Source: CAJCIT01 sp963771305 (GTDB taxonomy: Bacteria > Acidobacteriota > Terriglobia > Bryobacterales > Bryobacteraceae). Taken from it: a DNA stretch of 64,000 nt. This document shows positions 43,993 through 52,566 of the stretch, piece after piece. How positions within the stretch are numbered: the first letter of the stretch is position 1; the number at the start of each line of letters is the position of its first letter. The stretch covers positions 1 to 64,000 of the forward strand of contig CAVYTS010000017.1 in assembly GCA_963771305.1 (NCBI GenBank), in the 5' to 3' direction. The translations under genes and the position numbers were made by a program. The notes beneath the pieces are model-generated. The model was not told the origin of the DNA and ran no database searches. It saw nothing but the letters and a program-made list of their open reading frames with translations.

Positions 43993-46147
43993 ATGGGCAG
44001 CATTGGTAAATCAGGCTGGTTTGCAGTGGCGCTGGCAATTGCTTTGCCGGCAGCCAACCTCCTCGCCCAACCGCCACAACCTCAGTCGTACCCGCCGCCA
44101 CAGTATTCACAGCAGCCTCAAGACAGCCAAGTGTCCCAGTCACCAGAGGAGAATCCGGACGACCCCAGTCGCGGTGTGGCTCGAATCAGCATCCTGCAGG
44201 GCGACGCCAACGTCCGGCGCGGTGACTCTGGCGAATTGGTTGCAGCGGCGGTCAACGCACCGCTACTTGCCCAGGATCACATCATTACCGCTCCCGGCGC
44301 TCGCGCCGAAATCGAGTTGGATTCCGCAAATGCGGTCCGCTTGGCGCCGAACACCGATCTCGTCATGGCCGACTTGGCCTATCACAAGTTCCAGATCCAG
44401 CTTGCACAGGGCACCATCATGTACTCGGTTGTGCGAGCGTCCAAGGCTGACGCGGAAATTGACACGCCGAGCATTTCAATCCGGCCGCTGGGCTTCGGCG
44501 AGTATCGTATCTCGGTCCTCAGCGACGGCAGCACCCAGGTCACTATTCGAGCCGGTCAGGCCGAGATCTTCAGCCCCCAGGGCTCTGAACAACTAGCTGC
44601 TGGGCGCACCATGGTCGTGCGTAGTTCAGCACAAGGCCCCGAATTCCAAACCTCCTACGCCATCGCCCCGGACGACTTCGATCAATGGAACGTTTCCCGC
44701 GACCAGCAATTGCAGCGCTCGCAGAGTGTGCGTTACGTGAGCCCCGACATTTATGGTGCCGACGATCTGGATCAATACGGCCGCTGGGTACCGTCTCAAT
44801 ACGGGCAGGCCTGGGTTCCCAATCAAGTCGATCCGGACTGGGCGCCGTATCGCGATGGTCAATGGACATGGGCCGACTATTACGGCTGGACGTGGGTGGA
44901 CAATGCGCGCTTGGGGCTGGGCTCCGTATCATTATGGCCGTTGGTTCTGGAATGGCGGCTATGGATGGTCGTGGTTTCCGGGACCGGTGGGAGCCGCGTA
45001 TTACTGGCGTCCCGCGCTGGTGGGCTTCTTTGGATTCGGGGCCGGATTTGGCGTTGGGTTTGGGTTCGGAAATATAGGATGGTGCCCCTTGGCGCCTTAT
45101 GAGCCGTTTCATCCTTGGTATGGTCGCGGCTACTACGGCGGCTACGGCCGTGGCTTCTACAACCACACGACCATCGTCAACAACACCAACATCAACAGCG
45201 TCTATCGCAATGCGCGGGTGAACAATGGCGTCTCCTACGCATCAACCAATCGCTTTGGGCAGGGCCGTCAAACGTACTTAGCTGGTCACTCCAACCAATT
45301 GACCCAGGCCAGCCTGGTTCGCGGGCAGGTTCCCTTAGCCCCGACGCGCCAGAGTCTCGCTTTCACCGGACGTAATGCCACTGCGAACGCCATGCCTTCG
45401 GCCCGCGGCAACCAGCAGTTCTTCATGCATCAGCAGCCGGCAGCCAGCTCTCATGTGCCCTTCAGTACGCAGGCTTCTTCGTTAGCGGCTTCGTCGCAAC
45501 GAACGCTGGGGTATCAGCCAAGCCGTGGCTTCACGTCGGCGCCCGCAGGTAGCGCTTCCGTGCAATCGGCTGGACAACAGGGCTTCCGCCGGACCGAGAG
45601 TGCGGGCCCAACCTCATCGAACACGGGAACCAATGGCTCCAGCAGCTATAGTGCAGCCCCTCGTACCTACGGCGGCGCTGGGGTGAACACCGGCGGCTGG
45701 CACAGTTTTGGTCAGCCCGGCGGAACGCGCCAGACGGAAACGGTTCCGCGCTCTAACAGCACGTCGGGGCAATCCGCCGACGGGTGGCACGCTTTCGGTG
45801 CCCCGATGCACAACCAAAGCTACGGCGGGAGCAGTTCCTATCAGCCACGCAACACGTATGTCGCGCCCGCTAATAGCTCGAGCTTCAACCGCAGCTACCA
45901 GGGCGGTGGTGCGGCGCAGCCGCTGCGTATCAATCCACCGATGGTGCGGCAACGCGAAACCTACTCTGCTCCTAGCTACAACTACTCTGCGCCTCGGAGT
46001 AATACTTCCAGCGCTCCGCGCAACACCTACAGTGCTCCAAAGAGCACCAGCGGCGGCGGGTCTCATAGCGGTGGCGGAGGTGGCGCTTCCCACGGTGGCG
46101 GTGGGGGCGGCTCGCATGGTAGTGCGGGCGGATCGCACCATCGCTGA
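43993..46147 (+). pseudogene. FecR-domain protein with YWWP-type repeats, one frameshift
   Basis: The first part (43993-45102) has a signal peptide, then a FecR domain: RISILQGDANVRRGDSGELVAAAVNAPL, AEIELDSANAVRLAPNTDLVMADL, IQLAQGTIMYSVV. The repeats of aromatic residues follow: DQYGRWVPSQYGQAWVPNQVDPDWAPYRDGQWTW. Near 44,912 an extra T (GCGCTTGGGG where GCGCTGGGG keeps the frame) shifts the frame, and the repeats go on as WGWAPYHYGRWFWNGGYGWSWFPGPVG. The C-terminus is a Ser/Gly-rich tail of 300 residues. It is probably a secreted or cell-envelope protein. Without that base it is one protein of about 717 residues, so the frameshift could be a sequencing error. Confidence 0.8.
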
Positions 46148-46207
46148 CCAGTTTCCCGGGTCGCCGAATGAACCGCGGTTCACTCGGTTGATCTTTGATT
46201 TCCCTCA

Positions 46208-46251
46208 GCCGCTTTGGCCCTGGCAGCGATGGGCCAAAGCGGCCTTTTTTT
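46208..46251 (+). terminator. Rho-independent terminator after the FecR-type gene
   Basis: GCCGCTTTGGCCC and its complement GGGCCAAAGCGGC form a 13-bp stem with a 10-base loop, followed by a run of seven T. This is a strong intrinsic terminator for the preceding plus-strand gene. Confidence 0.9.
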
Positions 46252-46301
46252 AACGTTTTAACGCTGAGGCTTCCGGCGAGTTGTGATACCTTGCGCTTGA
46301 A

Positions 46302-47156
46302 ATGAGTATTCTCAATCGTTTCTCCCGACGCAACTTCCTGGCTGCCACGGCCGCCGCCCCTTTCGCTGCTACGCTCGATAGCCTGAAGGCCGCCGACAAA
46401 CACATTCCCGTTGGACTTGAGCTGTATTCAGTCCGTGACGATTTAGGGAAGGACGAGGCCGGCACGCTCCGCGACGTTGCCAAACTCGGTTATCAGTGCG
46501 TAGAGTTTTACGCTCCCTACTACAACTGGACGCCCGATCACGCCAAAGATGTCCGTAAACAGCTGGATGATCTGGGGCTCCGCTGCTATTCCACCCATAA
46601 TGACTTGAAATCGTTCTCGCCGCCTGGCATCGCGAAAGCAATTCAACTGAACAACATCCTCGGGGCCCATTACATAGTCCTGGCCTCCCCCGGCAAGATG
46701 ATGGACATCGACGATTGGAAGAAGGTCGCCGATACGCTGAACAAAGCGAACGAAACGATGGACGCCGAAGGTCTTCACGCCGGCTATCACAACCACGACA
46801 TCGAGTGGCGGGTCACATCGGGTCAGCTCCCCTTGGAGATCATCGCCAAGAACACCGACCCAACTGTCATGTTGCAACTGGATGTCGGCACCTGCTTGGA
46901 AGCCGGCAATGATCCGGTGGCGTGGATCATTAAGAACCCCGGCCGTATCCGATCACTGCACCTAAAGGACTGGTCGCCCGAAAAAGGCTACAAGGTGCTC
47001 TTTGGAGAGGGTATTGCGAATTGGCCAAAGATATTCGCGGCGGCCGAAGACGCCGGCGGCGTTCAGTATTACCTGATCGAACAGGAAGGCAGTGCGTACC
47101 CGGAAATTGAAACCGCGAAGCGGTGCCTCGCGAGCTTCCGAAAAATGCAAGGGTAG
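46302..47156 (+). CDS. Tat-exported sugar phosphate isomerase/epimerase-type protein
   Basis: A 284-residue protein with a twin-arginine signal (RFSRRNFLAATAAAPFAATLD). The TIM barrel reads VGLELYSVRDDLG, LGYQCVEFYAPYYN, GAHYIVLASPGK, LHAGYHNHDIEW with metal-binding His and Glu, VMLQLDVGTCLEAGNDP, RSLHLKDW, and YYLIEQEGSAYPEIETAK. This is the secreted branch of the xylose isomerase-like family common in this phylum. Substrate is unknown. It is a second isomerase-like gene besides the cytoplasmic one at 36714. The next gene starts 41 bases downstream, on the same strand. Confidence 0.85.
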   Translation: MSILNRFSRRNFLAATAAAPFAATLDSLKAADKHIPVGLELYSVRDDLGKDEAGTLRDVAKLGYQCVEFYAPYYNWTPDHAKDVRKQLDDLGLRCYSTHNDLKSFSPPGIAKAIQLNNILGAHYIVLASPGKMMDIDDWKKVADTLNKANETMDAEGLHAGYHNHDIEWRVTSGQLPLEIIAKNTDPTVMLQLDVGTCLEAGNDPVAWIIKNPGRIRSLHLKDWSPEKGYKVLFGEGIANWPKIFAAAEDAGGVQYYLIEQEGSAYPEIETAKRCLASFRKMQG

Positions 47157-47197
47157 TCGCGCTAAAGTCGTGGGCAGCGCCAGCCGATAAGTCCGCG

Positions 47198-48010
47198 ATG
47201 AAGCTCATTGCGGCCGCTGCCTTGGCCCTGTCGTGTGCGCCCGCCTTCTCCTCCGATCTCAGCGTCGGCCACGTCTTCCAAAGTGTTGTTCCGGCTCTGC
47301 CGTACACGTCATCCTGCCGCTCCCGCATCGTCTTGCTGAACACCGGGGACGCTCCGGTAAAGGTCGAGGTCGAAGGCCACGCCGAGACGGGCGCCCTCGT
47401 TCCCCTGAGCGGCCACGCCACCCGTACTTGGTTGGGGCCGGACGAGCAGGTCGAATACCGCTTACAGATGGAAGGTCAATCCGAAGGCTCGTGGATCAAG
47501 GTGCGCGAATACGTTCCGGCTGGCTTTGATTCCCCGGCCATCGCGATACGGCCGGCCAGTGAGTGTGTTGTCGGCAATGAGCTCCGAAGCACCACGCGGC
47601 AGGTAGCGTTCCCCGTGCGGAGCCCCTGGTTCTCCGGCGCTGTTGCCGATCTTCATGGCGCAAGCATCTGGATGGTCAACGTCTCCGACAGACCCGCGCA
47701 CGCTTCTGCCTGCTATTCGTCCGGAAGCTACTACATACTTCCACGAGGGTCAGGGCCAGAACGTGAAGCGCAGGCACCCCAGCCCGCCACAATCTGTTCT
47801 GCGTCGGAAGAAGTTCAGATCGCTCCCTTTGCCTCCCGTCAATTTCCGGCGGAGCGCGACGGCAATTTGCACTTCTCGCTGCACACCGAAGGCCCAGCCA
47901 TCGTCTTGCAGGCTCTGCGGCCCATCGATTCCGGCGTGCACGTTTACACAGTCGATTCGTCGATTACGTTCTTGAGTGAACAGGGCGAGAGCGGGGCTGA
48001 GAATCACTGA
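47198..48010 (+). CDS. Secreted protein of unknown function
   Basis: A 270-residue secreted protein from the ATG at 47198 (signal MKLIAAAALALSCAPAFSSDLSVG). The mature part has a Cys-rich scatter (YTSSCRSRIVLLN, ASECVVGN, HASACYSSGSYY) and short beta strands such as VEVEGHAETGALVPL, EYRLQMEGQSEGSWIKVREYVPAG. The spacing of Cys is not the ladder of a known family. It could be a periplasmic or surface adhesin-like beta protein. A frame start at 47123 would add 25 residues before a clear signal and is rejected. It is the last gene before the IS110 region. Confidence 0.55.
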   Translation: MKLIAAAALALSCAPAFSSDLSVGHVFQSVVPALPYTSSCRSRIVLLNTGDAPVKVEVEGHAETGALVPLSGHATRTWLGPDEQVEYRLQMEGQSEGSWIKVREYVPAGFDSPAIAIRPASECVVGNELRSTTRQVAFPVRSPWFSGAVADLHGASIWMVNVSDRPAHASACYSSGSYYILPRGSGPEREAQAPQPATICSASEEVQIAPFASRQFPAERDGNLHFSLHTEGPAIVLQALRPIDSGVHVYTVDSSITFLSEQGESGAENH

Positions 48011-48060
48011 CGGCATCTGTCGGCACCCGACACCTCAGCACAGAGCCGCGAGCGTTAGTG

Positions 48061-48084
48061 TCTGTGTGAAAACTCCATCACAGA
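48061..48084 (+). repeat. 24-nt motif, left copy
   Basis: TCTGTGTGAAAAC and then TCCATCACAGA. Its counterpart 50723-50746, read on the minus strand, has TCTGTGT, one variable base, AAAAC, six variable bases, ACAGA. Both copies are exactly 24 bases and are inverted relative to each other around the IS110 patch. Each is upstream of a different IS110 transposase. Confidence 0.65.
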
Positions 48085-48130
48085 TCTCAGCATGAGCGCC
48101 GGAGTGCACACCCGCAATGATGAAAAAGTT

Positions 48131-48298
48131 GTTGGAATAAGAGAGCGAGGAAGAAGTGGGCCGTGTCGCGGAATGACTTCGGTCGAAACAGAACTTGGCT
48201 CGGATTGCAGAACTGGACCCTGAATTGGGCCGCAGTTGGGCCTGTAGAGCAACCTAGAAGAGTCGCTACCATCCCTTCCTGGCGAGAAGGAGCGAACG
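48131..48298 (+). ncRNA. Candidate IS110 bridge RNA region
   Basis: In the IS110 group, a structured non-coding RNA that pairs with donor and target DNA lies between the left end and the transposase start. The roughly 170 bases upstream of the ATG at 48299 have no open frame of note and hold several GC-rich inverted segments (for example GGGCCGTG and CCCTGAATTGGGCC). No fold was computed, so this is a positional prediction. Confidence 0.35.
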
Positions 48299-49582
48299 AT
48301 GATTACGGCAATCCGAGAGCGGTGCGCGGGAATCGATGTGCATCGCGATTTTGTGATGGTGTGTCTGATGTGGGGCCCCACCGAGGGCGAGGCGCATTGG
48401 GAGATCAAGCGCTTCGACACTACGGAGCCCGGCCTGAAACAACTGGATGACTGGCTCAGCGCGGAGCAATGCCAGGATGTGGTGCTGGAAAGCACCGGGC
48501 CGTATTGGGAACCGGTGGTGAATGTGATTGGCGAAGGGCGGCAAATCTGCCTGGCCAACCCGCAGGAGGTCAAGAACCGCCGCGGCCACAAGACGGACAA
48601 GAAAGATGCTTGGTGGCTGGCCCACTTGTATCGTCACAACATGATCCGGGCCAGCTATCTGCCGCCGGCGCCGGTGCGCCAACTACGGCTGCAGACGCGG
48701 CGGCGGGAACTGATCCGCAATGCGGCGCAGGAAAAGAATCGGGTGCAAAAACTGCTGGAGCAAAGCAACATCAAGCTGCGCAGCGTGCTCAGCGATGTGT
48801 TCGGGGTTTCCGGCGCGGCGATGCTGGAAGCGATCGTGGTCGAGGGCAAGACCGACCCGGCTGAAATCGCCAGCCTGGCCCGTGGCACCTTGCGGCACAA
48901 GAAAGAAGCCATCGCCGGTTCGCTGACCGGCTTTCAGATGCCGGAAACCCATCGCTTCCTCATCAGACAAGCCATGGAACATCTGGCCACACTGGTGGAA
49001 CATATCGAGGAACTGGACCGCCAAATCCAATCGCACCTGGTCGCGCACGGCATGCAGCAGGCCGCCGAGTTGGTCCAGAGCATCCCCGGCATCCAGAGCA
49101 CCAGCGCGGCCGAGATGGTGGCGGAAGTAGGCTCGGACGTCAAAGCCTTCCCCACGCCGGGGAACTTAAGCTCGTGGGCGGGCGTCTGTCCCGGCAACAA
49201 AGAGAGCGCGGGGAAGCGCGGCTCCTCACGGACCACCAAAGGGAATCCCTACTTCCGGGCGACGCTCAATCAAAGCGCCTGGGCCGGTTCGCGCAAGAAG
49301 CAGTCCGACTTCCAGAGGCGCTATGAGAAACTCTCGCCGCGCCTAGATCACAAAGGCGCGATCGTGGCGGTGGCGCACGCCATGGTCTACGCCATCTACA
49401 ACGTCCTTCACTACCAGCGTCCCTACCGCCCCTTGCCCACCGCAGACGGTCCCACCCACCAACGCACGCAACGACTGATCCGGCACCACACGCGGCGCTT
49501 AAAACAACTGGAAGCATGGCTTCCCAAAGCACCACGTTCCGACTGGGTGCACATCCTCTCGCGCCTGCCTGAAACCGACTAG
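48299..49582 (+). CDS. IS110-family transposase
   Basis: A 427-residue transposase. The N-terminal RuvC-like DEDD domain shows RCAGIDVHRDFVMVCL (D), VVLESTGPYWEPVVN (E) and HKTDKKDAWWLAHLY (D, D). A coiled-coil linker follows, and the C-terminal transposase_20 domain has LVQSIPGIQSTSAAEMVAEVG, FPTPGNLSSWAGVCPGN, with the conserved Ser, and RGNPYFR-like RTTKGNPYFRATLNQ. Full length and motifs imply an active enzyme. IS110 elements move via a bridge RNA and insert at specific sequences. The upstream dispersed repeat could be its target. No flanking inverted repeat is expected for this group. Confidence 0.92.
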   Translation: MITAIRERCAGIDVHRDFVMVCLMWGPTEGEAHWEIKRFDTTEPGLKQLDDWLSAEQCQDVVLESTGPYWEPVVNVIGEGRQICLANPQEVKNRRGHKTDKKDAWWLAHLYRHNMIRASYLPPAPVRQLRLQTRRRELIRNAAQEKNRVQKLLEQSNIKLRSVLSDVFGVSGAAMLEAIVVEGKTDPAEIASLARGTLRHKKEAIAGSLTGFQMPETHRFLIRQAMEHLATLVEHIEELDRQIQSHLVAHGMQQAAELVQSIPGIQSTSAAEMVAEVGSDVKAFPTPGNLSSWAGVCPGNKESAGKRGSSRTTKGNPYFRATLNQSAWAGSRKKQSDFQRRYEKLSPRLDHKGAIVAVAHAMVYAIYNVLHYQRPYRPLPTADGPTHQRTQRLIRHHTRRLKQLEAWLPKAPRSDWVHILSRLPETD

Positions 49583-50033
49583 ACCGGCAAGGCGAACCGC
49601 TATGAAACCACGTCCCCAACTCTCCGGGTAGGTATTTTCAGAGCAACCGCAAACGTGAGCGAGCGGATACACGACAAAGCCGACCGGGACAGGCGCCTCT
49701 GTTCCCAAGGCGACCACAACGCGTCCTTCGTCATCCCTAGCACCTTCGCCGCGTGGACAGAGCGAGCCTTCCATGAGACGGCCCCACGAGTCAACCGAAA
49801 AGTTGAGTGGGTTTTGTTCTTTTTTGCCTTTTTCATATGAACCCTGCTTCCATACGCATTCAATGAAGAGCCGCCTGGGCCCGATGCAAAAGGGGTTCCT
49901 GATTCAAGGCCTGGTGCTGCTATCTGTCCCGCGGGCTCAAAGGCCCAAGACTCGCGTCGCAGTCACCAGAAGAACAAAACGGTTTTGTTTTCGTTTCAAC
50001 AGAAAGTTTTTTGGTTTTGCGTTTGGCTCTCCT
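49583..50033. other. Intergenic between the two IS110 genes
   Basis: About 450 bases. It includes the 3' flank of the first IS110, a TTTCAGAGCAACCGC-type dispersed repeat at 49636-49667 and the 3' flank of the deleted second IS110. Open frames here are short, on both strands, and have no family match. It may hold the right ends of both elements. Confidence 0.4.
49636..49667. repeat. 32-bp dispersed repeat, copy 2
   Basis: TTTCAGAGCAACCGC and CGTGAGCGAGCGGA, 27 of 32 bases the same as 40029-40060. It lies just right of the intact IS110. With the partial copy at 48041-48058 on its left, it may mark the target into which the element inserted. Confidence 0.6.
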
Positions 50034-50603
50034 TTATCTCGCTACGGCCACCTCCGCCGCTGTTTTCCCAAAGAACGGCGGATAGATCGTTTTGCTTACC
50101 CAGAGTCGGTGCAATAACACCGCCAGCTTGCGTGCCACCGCCACAATCGCCCGCTTCTTCGCATTGTGCCCGAATGGCGCACAGATCGGTTTGCTGCTGT
50201 TCGGTGCGGTGCTCAATCGGATTGAGAAGCTTCGGGTCCAGGCGCGCGTAGCGAGCGAGCTTCTCGGCGTCGTTGCGGTCATTCTTGCGGTCACTGCGGC
50301 CGATGCCCTGCAGATCACGCGCTTGCGCTACCAGCACTTCGTGCCCATTGCTTTTCAGGAAACGGCTGATCCAGCCCGATTGCGTTCCGGTTTCCATCGC
50401 GATACGCGTTCGCATCAGCGACCCGAAATGCTTCTTGAGGGACGACTCGGTGTTGTGGAAACTGCCTCGCTCGATTACTTCGCCTTCAGCGTTCAGTATG
50501 CAATAGCTACTGGTCTTGTCCCCCAAGTCGATCCGATGGTTTCTCCGCTCTTGGTCTGCCCTCGAGCTTTCTTCACAGGCTTCGGTTTGTTACTCTTCTT
50601 CAT
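50034..50603 (-). pseudogene. Second IS110-family transposase, internally deleted
   Basis: Read on the minus strand from ATG 50603: MKKSNKPKPVKKARGQTKSG, then a frame change at about 50,528 (a missing base in GGATCGACTTGG, which should code IGIDLGDK), then the DEDD start DKTSSYCILNAEGEVIERG, METGTQSGWISRF and RKNDRNDAEKLARYARLDPKLLNPIEHRT. It then jumps straight to the C-terminal end RAIVAVARKLAVLLHRLWVSKTIYPPFF in another frame, so some 200 residues of the middle and the transposase_20 core are lost. It faces the intact IS110 and keeps its upstream end. It cannot encode a working enzyme. Confidence 0.8.
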
Positions 50604-50722
50604 AAGGCTGGTCCTCTTTCTGGCACCTCATCGAGTGCGCTCTGGTTAGCTTATCGCTCTCCGGCTGATGGCCAGCCGTCTCATCCTATCTGTCCCAAGA
50701 TGCAGCACAATCGACTCGTCAC

Positions 50723-50746
50723 TCTGTCCCAGTGTTTTTACACAGA
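50723..50746 (-). repeat. 24-nt motif, right copy
   Basis: On the minus strand: TCTGTGT, A, AAAAC, ACTGGG, ACAGA. It lies upstream of the deleted IS110 transposase, as the left copy lies upstream of the intact one. The pair is inverted and encloses 2.66 kb. Confidence 0.65.
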
Positions 50747-50774
50747 CTCATCAGGAAGCGGATCTCACCAGTGG

Positions 50775-50808
50775 TGCTATCATGTCGTACTAAGATCATG
50801 CTATCATG
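50775..50808. promoter_or_regulatory. Direct repeat TGCTATCATG upstream of the toxin-antitoxin genes
   Basis: TGCTATCATG occurs at 50775-50784 and again at 50799-50808, 24 bases apart, with further ATCATG pieces beside it. It ends just before the antitoxin ATG at 50814. This is a likely operator for autoregulation by the antitoxin or the complex. Confidence 0.55.
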
Positions 50809-50813
50809 CAATC

Positions 50814-51077
50814 ATGCCAGTGGAGGTTAAGACAATCGGCGCCAGTGGACAAATCTCGCTCGGTAAGCAGTACGCCGGCAGGACCGTTACGGTCGAGCAA
50901 ATTGCGCCGGGCGTTTGGACCATTAAGACAGCTCAAGTGATTCCTGATGACGAACTTTGGCTGCACACACCGGAAGGGCGAGCGAGCTTGGATCGCGCCT
51001 TGGCCTGGTCAGAGTCGCATCCTCGCTCGGAGACGGACATCAGCGCCGTGACCCGTAGAATCAATCGCAAGCGGTAG
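50814..51077 (+). CDS. Antitoxin-like protein of a type II toxin-antitoxin pair
   Basis: An 87-residue protein from the ATG at 50814 (an earlier in-frame start at 50700 adds 38 residues that run through the operator). The N-terminal 45 residues resemble an AbrB-like or short beta antitoxin domain: VEVKTIGASGQISLGKQYAGRTVTVEQIAPGVWTIKTAQ. The C-terminal half (LHTPEGRASLDRALAWSESHPRSETD) is helical and acidic, suited to binding a toxin. It is followed by a toxin-like gene six bases later. Family not certain, but the pairing and the operator repeats fit. Confidence 0.7.
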   Translation: MPVEVKTIGASGQISLGKQYAGRTVTVEQIAPGVWTIKTAQVIPDDELWLHTPEGRASLDRALAWSESHPRSETDISAVTRRINRKR

Positions 51078-51083
51078 CCGCCG

Positions 51084-51381
51084 ATGCCAATCCGGCTCGA
51101 TCTGAACAACCCAGTCTTTCAGGAGCAGTGGTTTTCGCTTGAAAAACAGGACCGGATCGCGGTGCTGAACTGCTGCAGCAAGCAGGCCGCGCTGGAGTGG
51201 GGATGCAATCTACCGCGATAAGGGATTACGTTGGGAACTGATCCAGAGCCGCACGGGCACAGGCAAAGAGCACCTGTACTCGATTCGCATCACGCAAAAG
51301 ATCCGTGCCGTTGTGAAGCGATCCGGAGACTTCTTGGAGTTCTTGACCTTGCATGTCGACCATGATTCGGCCTGTCGCTAG
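51084..51381 (+). pseudogene. RelE-type toxin, one-base frameshift
   Basis: Too short for a long frame. It starts MPIRLDLNNPVFQEQWFSLEK with ATG at 51084 and ends with KEHLYSIRITQKIRAVVKRSGDFLEFLTLHVDHDSACR at 51381. The reading frame ends early at LPR because of an extra T in GGGGATGCAATCTACCGCG: without it the protein reads EWGAIYRDKGLRWELIQSRTG and is about 98 residues long. The C-terminal YSIRITQKIRAV, FLTLHVDHDSA pattern is that of RelE/ParE-fold toxins that cleave mRNA or gyrase. It is probably inactive as read here, leaving an orphan antitoxin. Confidence 0.7.
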
Positions 51382-51392
51382 TTCGATTGACG

Positions 51393-52469
51393 TTATCTTT
51401 GTTTGACGGCATCATCAGTTAGCTTCCCGATGATCCCCTTCGGTCCTACCGCCCACGGCAGGCTCAACGCATTCCAATTGTTCTCACCATCGAACTTCTG
51501 CCACGTCTTACCATCATCGAAGGAAACATCCGCGCCGTTCGTTCCCACCGAGATCCAGGCCTTGTGCTGTTCGTCCCACGCCACGGCCGAGCGAAATCCG
51601 GAAGGCAGCTCTGTCGCCGCATTCCAGGTTTGTCCGCCGTCACTCGTGAAGGCCGCGGTTCCGGCTCGGTCGTTGGGTTTCTGATAATCCCCACCTACGG
51701 CAACTCCGTGGTCTTGATCTCGGTATCCAAGCGAGAAGACGCCGGTGCTTTCCGTGCCGCCCGCTAGAGGCACTGTTGCGGACTTCCACCAACCAGGACG
51801 CGTCGAACCGGGCCGCTCGAATCGGCCACCCGCCCGCACAACCCTTGGTCCGCCCAGGCCGCCGGTGCCGAATTGCAAATCCTGCCCTTCGGGTGGCGTC
51901 AGGATGAGTGCACTGTTACTCGCTGCGAATGCGCCTTCGCCTTTCGGATCCGAAGCCGGACCGCTCCCTTTGACTTGTGACCAATGTTCGCCGCCATCCT
52001 GGGTCAACAGCACAACGAATTTCCCGTCTACCGGATCACCGAGGATCCTGCCCATTCGTTCATTGAAAAACAGCATCGCATCCCAGAACCCCTTCCCGTC
52101 GGGATTGACATAGAGTTGCGTCCACGTCTTGCAGCCGTCAGTCGTCTTGTAAAGCCGCGACTGATCGCCCTCGCCGATCGACATCACCACGGCGAGTTGC
52201 CCGCTCCATGCCCAAACACCGCGAAAATCCAGCTTTTCCGCGCTCGGCGGCACGGCGCATCGTTGCCAATGTCCGCCCCCATCGTCGGTATGAAGGACAG
52301 TCCCTCCAGTGCCGCTCGCCCAGGCTACCTTTCCATCCACATTGTGAACGCCGCGTAACCCGGCCGTGTTGCCGCTGTCCTGAATCAGCCACTGTGCATG
52401 GCTGTGCACCGCACAGGCAACGGGAATCAGAGTTTTCAGACACCGGAGGATTACAGGACGAACCTTCAT
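51393..52469 (-). CDS. Secreted beta-propeller (Ycf48/BNR-type) protein
   Basis: A 358-residue secreted protein with a signal (CLKTLIPVACAVHSHAQW). Several blades repeat an aspartate-box-like pattern: VLHTDDGGGHWQRC, LYKTTDGCKTWTQLY, LLTQDGGEHWSQV, AFTSDGGQTWNAATEL, SFDDGKTWQKF. Each D-G-G-x-x-W marks a four-stranded blade of a 6- or 7-bladed propeller. The family includes Ycf48-like assembly factors and sialidase-type proteins, but this one has no sign of a catalytic site. It could bind proteins or glycans in the envelope. The neighbour on the same strand is a six-hairpin glycosidase. Confidence 0.75.
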   Translation of the reverse strand: MKVRPVILRCLKTLIPVACAVHSHAQWLIQDSGNTAGLRGVHNVDGKVAWASGTGGTVLHTDDGGGHWQRCAVPPSAEKLDFRGVWAWSGQLAVVMSIGEGDQSRLYKTTDGCKTWTQLYVNPDGKGFWDAMLFFNERMGRILGDPVDGKFVVLLTQDGGEHWSQVKGSGPASDPKGEGAFAASNSALILTPPEGQDLQFGTGGLGGPRVVRAGGRFERPGSTRPGWWKSATVPLAGGTESTGVFSLGYRDQDHGVAVGGDYQKPNDRAGTAAFTSDGGQTWNAATELPSGFRSAVAWDEQHKAWISVGTNGADVSFDDGKTWQKFDGENNWNALSLPWAVGPKGIIGKLTDDAVKQR

Positions 52470-52566
52470 AATTGCTCTTTAAGATGCCATGCTTCGCGGC
52501 AGCCCATTGTAGGGTGGGCGCCCCGCCCGCAAACGACGCCCCGTCGATTCTTCCGGATCACTGCCC

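Noticed and set aside
50092..50649. 185-residue plus-strand frame over the deleted IS110
   Set aside because: The minus-strand frames match IS110 transposases at both ends; this is a shadow.
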